Shown here: positions 60,301 through 64,000 of the stretch, piece by piece
How positions within the stretch are numbered: position 1 is the first letter of the stretch
Layout of the letters: every line of letters begins with the position of its first letter
NCBI GenBank assembly: GCA_036435485.1
Contig: CM071596.1
Location: 61,987,001-62,051,000, forward strand
DNA length: 64,000 bases
Direction: 5' to 3'
Origin: Saposhnikovia divaricata
Taxonomy: Eukaryota > Streptophyta > Magnoliopsida > Apiales > Apiaceae
Program-made: the position numbers and the translations under genes
Notes under the pieces: model-generated
The model's input: the letters and a program-made list of their open reading frames with translations, nothing else
What the model was told of the DNA's origin: nothing
Databases searched by the model: none

Positions 60301-60596
60301 GCAAATCGTTCAGTTGGAAGTCCCAGAGCAGCATTGAAGACAGATTCATCCACTGTATATGTCTGGCCATTAAAATTGAATGAAAACGATCTTTCATCTG
60401 AGACAGCTGTAGTACACATTAATTTGAGTGGACCAAATTTCATTGGAACATTTGCAGTTATAGAGTGACTACAGAGATTTTGCTCATTTAGAAACTTTAT
60501 CCAGGACTTGAACCGATCCATTGGGCAATCCTCGGGATTAAAGTATCCAATATAATTGTGATTCACAAGTTCAAAGTTATTATAAGCACCAGCCAT
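57393..60596 (-). CDS. Sirevirus ORF2 ('envelope-like') protein, 1067 aa, open
   Basis: One uninterrupted frame from the ATG at 60596 to the stop at 57393-57395. Residues 1-270 look globular and resemble the N-terminal part of plant 'retrotransposon envelope-like / putative plant transposon' proteins (VDESVFNAALGLPTERFAEL). Residues 285-340 are Pro/Gln/Val-rich. Around 375-410 lie basic patches (YRRKKLSFKR, SQKKSK) that could act as nuclear signals. Coiled coil is likely at about 525-640 and again at 760-830 (ANKELEQNEANLAMREERLKK). An acidic stretch lies between. The C-terminal 200 residues look folded. No signal peptide or membrane segment is visible, which argues against a true envelope glycoprotein. 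Its role in Sireviruses is not established. Confidence 0.82.
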   Translation of the reverse strand: MAGAYNNFELVNHNYIGYFNPEDCPMDRFKSWIKFLNEQNLCSHSITANVPMKFGPLKLMCTTAVSDERSFSFNFNGQTYTVDESVFNAALGLPTERFAELPSNDELTQFFTNINYHGQLNLKRPLKSNLVQEWNIFFEIIAKVFANSTKSNNTVITGMLQSIGFAIAHNRRINFGSLIWPIRLNRLKKATKNFGKGKPVKCHYPRFLTLIFNHLMPKDQPAPFPNDRIQWSGKPNKKFYTRLDTSKVLLHVPVVITPYMSTYIHLPNVMPQPDAEVPLVQQAPQPEAEQVPVPQPDSEPLNVLEHQLPVDQHTQNEDDVHVNDQVFDSTPLQSQYLSGSQMIVRSDQGVVDPQPLSQVNAPNTDPKFSKHYRRKKLSFKRAIPSSDSVSETSLPSQKKSKTMSKAILNPFIPSSSPLLLTMGEDIFANEAENIVMQVEQVTVPAIVTAEEPSQVDRDLRNPIAPPLTFQEEARVISSAGTMDAAKDNERSDVRITSNLSETPAREVSDTQRAIEMRAHNDTYTLSLITQLNQMKESLAQAEEDNKNLRFDMDNMRTIFNNKINALKLSQQQAVEDSGDVTVAQDLIISSMANQIEDLQNNINENHLTTEHRLSQIEKQSDDQAKGLRHLYNIISRTHSLTAEEKKFFGGSDESDPGAGTSHKTVEDSSTKGEKSRGGASASASKEKFEDRSEGKKTTHQAATEQEDDDVEGFYYTGEPDIDLFADLQFPDVGEEFEEPDLSFWDDEEQIIPDSVETQQMSFEANKELEQNEANLAMREERLKKTLEQLAHNERLQKAEQEALQKEHAQKLEARKMYIKYKNGDKWERAQKVIDSPQTSDYDDRRMIAIFESFKQKNPIHDMYLKALKTEVVRITTASDPKNGELLIFVECHKLGSHKVSLQFFYDRSLSELWVLRPKVRTSSELGILLHEKFQEFAERAGPEVISDPPQVKILKGEVIHTVNLQTDELYTHLARHLVYVEYALRNHGFASQEKIEATNHIRSYAQTNMKKYKQYQGELRKKLGIPLVYPTDVASRRDLLVDSEMIKNLPDMDEQEEGEINEKESGN

Positions 60597-62070
60597 TGCA
60601 AATCAGGGATTAAAATTAGTAAATCTGCAAAATTCAACAATTTAACCCAATTAAATTACAAAATTCGAATTAATTAATAATTAAAAAATTCGAAAAATCA
60701 AAATCTCTATAAAAAATTCTGAAAAATTCAGACAAGGATCTTGATTGTAATACAAACACACATGTAATTTTAGTTTTTACAAAATCACAACCAATTGTTC
60801 GGATTTTTAGATCAAAAAATTCGAAATTTTTCAATCTCAAAAACTCAAAACTCGATCAAATCTTACATTTTCAACCTTGATTATGAAGATTATAGACTGG
60901 GTAAGCAAGAAAGATCCTTAGAAACGTGTTTTGAGTAAGATTTGAGGCAGAATTTGGACAGCAATTCGTTCGAATTTTGTGTGTATTTGTGTGTATTTCG
61001 TTCGACAGTATTGAGTGACTTAACACGTCAATATGACAACCACAGATGATATGACAATCACAATATAACTTAGCTAATATATATGAAATAACTGTGATAT
61101 GACTATCGGGTGATAGTCATACCGATAGTTATATTACGTATAAAACGTAATATGACTACCCTAGGCACTGTAAGTTATATCTCTGTTAATATCTAATATA
61201 ACTACCGAATAAACACTCAATATAACAATCAAATCTTAGTTATACCGATAGTTATATTACTGTTAATACACTCAATATAACTATCAACTATTTTAACAGT
61301 TATATTAAAACAAAAAACAAAGTTATATCTAAGTTATTTCTAAGTTATATTACATCTTTTAACATTAATATAACTAATCAAACATTCGAATATAACAATC
61401 AAGAAGATTGTTATACCGATAGTTATATTTTAACAACTCTGTTAATATAACTAACTAACAATAGATTATCAACAGAATTTAAATCAAGAAAAATACATTA
61501 ATAATTTACATAATAAAAAAATAGCAAATTAATTTATACTAAAATTATAAAACCTAATAAAAATTATAAAAACGATCATATGTAGTCCCTTTTACGAAAT
61601 CAAACATTAATAACAGAAGGACAAACATTACAAATCAAAATAAAATAAAATAAAATAAAACTAAATAATTATACTACATATTTACATAATTATTTCTGAT
61701 GAGTTAATAAATCTATAAATTTTCTAATAAAACAATTTCCAAATAGAAAATTATTCTAAAAGAAACTATGATTTATTTAAACAACAAAAATAATCAAACT
61801 GAATTAAAAACAATAACATTTTCAAGAAAAATAGATTTCTCATAAATTACAGCTTGTAAAATTCGAGAAAAATATTTTCAAAGAAAATGAATTAATCTAA
61901 AATTATAATAAGTAATTAAAAATATGTACAGAAGATAATAACAATGATTTAAGATGAAATAAGCAAGGTTATAAGTTGATAAAATAAGTATACAAGTGAT
62001 TTAACAACAAATATCAACACATCAATCACTTGTAACTTATTAAAAAATCAAACCTCAGATATTAACTAGT
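60597..62070 (-). other. Sirevirus spacer between pol and ORF2, with motif array
   Basis: AT-rich and non-coding. From about 61020 to 61460 it holds many copies of the same motif family as the LTR (ATATGACTATC, GGTATAACTATC, CCGATAGTTATATT), including the palindrome ATATGACTATC-GGG-TGATAGTCATA at 61097-61122. It precedes ORF2 by about 430 bases, so it may hold the ORF2 promoter; that is inference. Confidence 0.6.
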
Positions 62071-63967
62071 TTAATTACTAGGACTGTTTAACATACCCAA
62101 TTCACCAACAATTCTGGTAAATGTGGATTCGTCAAGAGACTTAGAAAAAATATCTGCTGTTTGTTCTTCCGTGGGTACAAAAAATAACTCCACGGTACCA
62201 TTCATGACATGCTCTCGAATAAAATGATACCTGATGTCAATATGCTTTGTCCTTGTGTGCTGCACAGGATTGTTAGAGATTGCTATGGCACTTGTATTAT
62301 CACATAAAATTGGAATTTTATCAAGCACAAAGCCATAGTCTCTCAGCTGATTCCTGATCCACAAAATCTGTGCGCAACAGCTTCCAGCAGCTATATATTC
62401 AGCTTCAGCCGTTGAATTGGAAACTGTCTGTTGTTTCTTGCTGTACCAGGAAACTAGTCTACCACCTAGGAATTGACAACTCCCAGATGTGCTTTTTCTA
62501 TCCATAACACTTCCTGCATAGTCAGAATCTGTATATCCAACAAGATTAAACCAGAATCTTTAGGGTACCAGATGCCTAGGTTAGGCGTACCCTTAAGATA
62601 TCTCAGAATTCTTTTAACAGCAATGAGATGAACATCTCTAGGATCCGATTGGAACCTTGCACACAAACACGTAGCATGCATAATATCAGGTCTACTCGCA
62701 GTAAGATAAAGTAATGAGCCTATCATACCTCTGTAGCTTGTGATATCTACCTTGACAGAATTTTCACATGCTCCAAATTTGACAGCTGTGGATGATGGTG
62801 TCTTTGCTGAAGAAGAGTCCTCCATTTGATACTTCTTGAGAAGCTCTTTGACATACTTGGATTGACAGATAAATATTCCATCTGTCCTTTGACTTATTTG
62901 CAATCCAAGAAAGAACTTCAACTCACCCATCATGCTCATTTCAAATCTACCCTGCATTAACTTCGCAAATTTCTTGCACAAGAGATCATTAGTAGACCCA
63001 AATATTATATCGTCCACATAGACTTGGACTATAATTGTATCATTCTTATGTTTCTTTGTAAAGAGAGTTTTGTCTATGACACCTCTAACAAAATCATTTT
63101 CAAGTAAAAATTCAGAGAGAGTGTCATACCATTTCCTTGGTGCTTGCTTAAGACCATAGACAGCCTTGAAAAGGAAGTAGACATAGTCAATTAAATCCTG
63201 ATCTTCAAAGCCAGGGGGCTGTTCTACATAAACCTCTTCATCTAGCTTGCCATTCAAGAAAGCACTCTTGACATCCATTTGATAAACTTTAAAGTTTGAA
63301 AATGCTGCGAATGCCAAGAATATTCTTATGGCCTCAAGTCTAGCCACTGGAGCATAGGTCTCATCATAGTCAATGCCTTCAGATTGGGAGTAACCCTTTG
63401 CTACCAGTCTTGCTTTATTTCTCGTCACTGTGCCATCTTCATCAAGTTTGTTTCTGAATACCCACCTTGTGCCAACTACTGGTCTGTCTGTAGGTCTGGG
63501 TACCAGCTTTCAAACTTCTTGTTGTTTAAATTGATTGAGTTCATCTTGCATAGCAATCACCCAATCAGGATCAGAAAGAGCTTCTTCAGTTTTCTTAGGT
63601 TCCATTTCAGATAGAAACCCTGAATAATTGCATTGATTCTGAAGAGCTCTTCTAGTCTTTACACCAACAACTGGATCACCAATGATTAACTCAAAAGGAT
63701 GAGCTCTATTCCAAACAGTCTGTCTGGGAAGATTAGATCTTGATGATTCTCCTTGACCTTCATTGGGATGTTGTGTGTGACCAGTTGACCCTTCATTTTC
63801 TCCCCCCGAGTTGTTGCCAGGTTGACAAATGATGATTGATTATTAGAGTCAGAGGAATTTTGACTACTATCATTGATTTCATCACCATTACCCTGATCAT
63901 CATTGTTGTCATTAGCATCAGCAAAAATCTCAGGTGCATTGTCATCATCTGAATCTGTATCTGTCAT
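62071..63967 (-). pseudogene. Sirevirus pol: integrase-RT connector, reverse transcriptase, RNase H
   Basis: On the - strand: an Asp/Asn/Ser-rich connector (63967-63686) ending in a frameshift; the RT N-terminus (DPDWVIAMQDELNQF); a nonsense codon at 63512-63510 where a conserved Trp is expected; then an open RT (63428-62550) with RLVAKGYSQSEGIDYDETYAPV, MDVKSAFLNG (Asp) and YVDD at 63020-63009. A single-base deletion near 62547 shifts the frame before RNase H, which runs MDRKSTSGSCQFLGG, NSTAEAEYIAAGSC, LCDNTSAI and HFIREHV, ending at 62071. Three breaks (frameshift, stop, frameshift) make pol non-functional. Confidence 0.92.
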
Positions 63968-64000
63968 GTCATCGAAAGATAGCTTCTCAGATGGATTCTC

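Larger units (their letters stand above)
55735..64000 (-). mobile_element. Sirevirus-type Ty1/copia element, 3' portion, inserted in the gypsy integrase
   Basis: Read on the - strand from the window end: end of the integrase-RT connector, RT, RNase H (to 62071), a 1.47-kb AT-rich spacer, a 1067-codon extra ORF, a polypurine tract and the 3' LTR (57135-55735). An additional long ORF after pol is the mark of Sirevirus genus copia elements. The AGAAT at 55730-55734 should be one half of its target duplication. Its gag, most of integrase and the 5' LTR are beyond the window. Confidence 0.9.

Noticed and set aside
57393..60596. A host nuclear coiled-coil protein gene
   Set aside because: It sits between Sirevirus pol and its polypurine tract and LTR on the same strand, in the position of Sirevirus ORF2.

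Overview
The window is nuclear DNA of a flowering plant, most likely a eudicot. The evidence is spliced genes with GT-AG introns, a chloroplast chlorophyllide a oxygenase gene, a filament-like plant protein gene, and a dense load of plant transposons (Sirevirus, Tat-type Ty3/gypsy, Ty1/copia, LINE, Helitron, Stowaway-like and hAT MITEs). The species cannot be named from sequence alone; an asterid is a weak guess from the look of the Sirevirus proteins.

Only two host genes look intact. On the + strand, 23398-27583 encodes a 747-residue coiled-coil filament-like plant protein (FPP family) in four coding exons with a 5'UTR intron. On the + strand, 43827-47897 encodes a 534-residue chlorophyllide a oxygenase (CAO) in nine exons, with all Rieske and mononuclear-iron ligands visible. 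A third host gene, a GDSL esterase/lipase on the - strand (32880-36203), is dead. Two solo LTRs sit in it, each with a perfect 5-bp target duplication, and it also carries frameshifts and missing blocks.

Layout: 1-2756 is the gag end and 5' LTR of a Sirevirus-type copia element on the - strand. 2757-15866 is AT-rich DNA with MITEs, two 5'-truncated LINEs with target duplications, a compact Helitron and a hAT MITE. 15867-21209 is a complete but mutated Ty1/copia element on the + strand. 21210-27960 holds the FPP gene. 27969-30514 holds repeats, SINE-like pieces and a MITE set inside a (TA)n tract. 30515-36203 holds the broken GDSL gene. 36204-43750 is AT-rich intergenic DNA with MITEs and Helitron-like debris. 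43827-47897 is CAO. 49059-55734 is the 5' portion of a rearranged Tat-type gypsy element. It is cut within integrase by a second - strand Sirevirus (55735 to the window end), whose pol is broken but whose 1067-codon ORF downstream of pol is fully open.

No CRISPR array, operon or bacterial-type system is present. The least explained signals are: the intact Sirevirus ORF2 beside dead pol; degenerate palindromic motif arrays in both Sirevirus LTRs (and, in one, repeated upstream of ORF2); a single LINE insertion carrying two RNase H modules; a gypsy element with a piece of its RNase H linker copied between protease and RT; and a recent in-frame 105-bp duplication in the FPP coiled coil.
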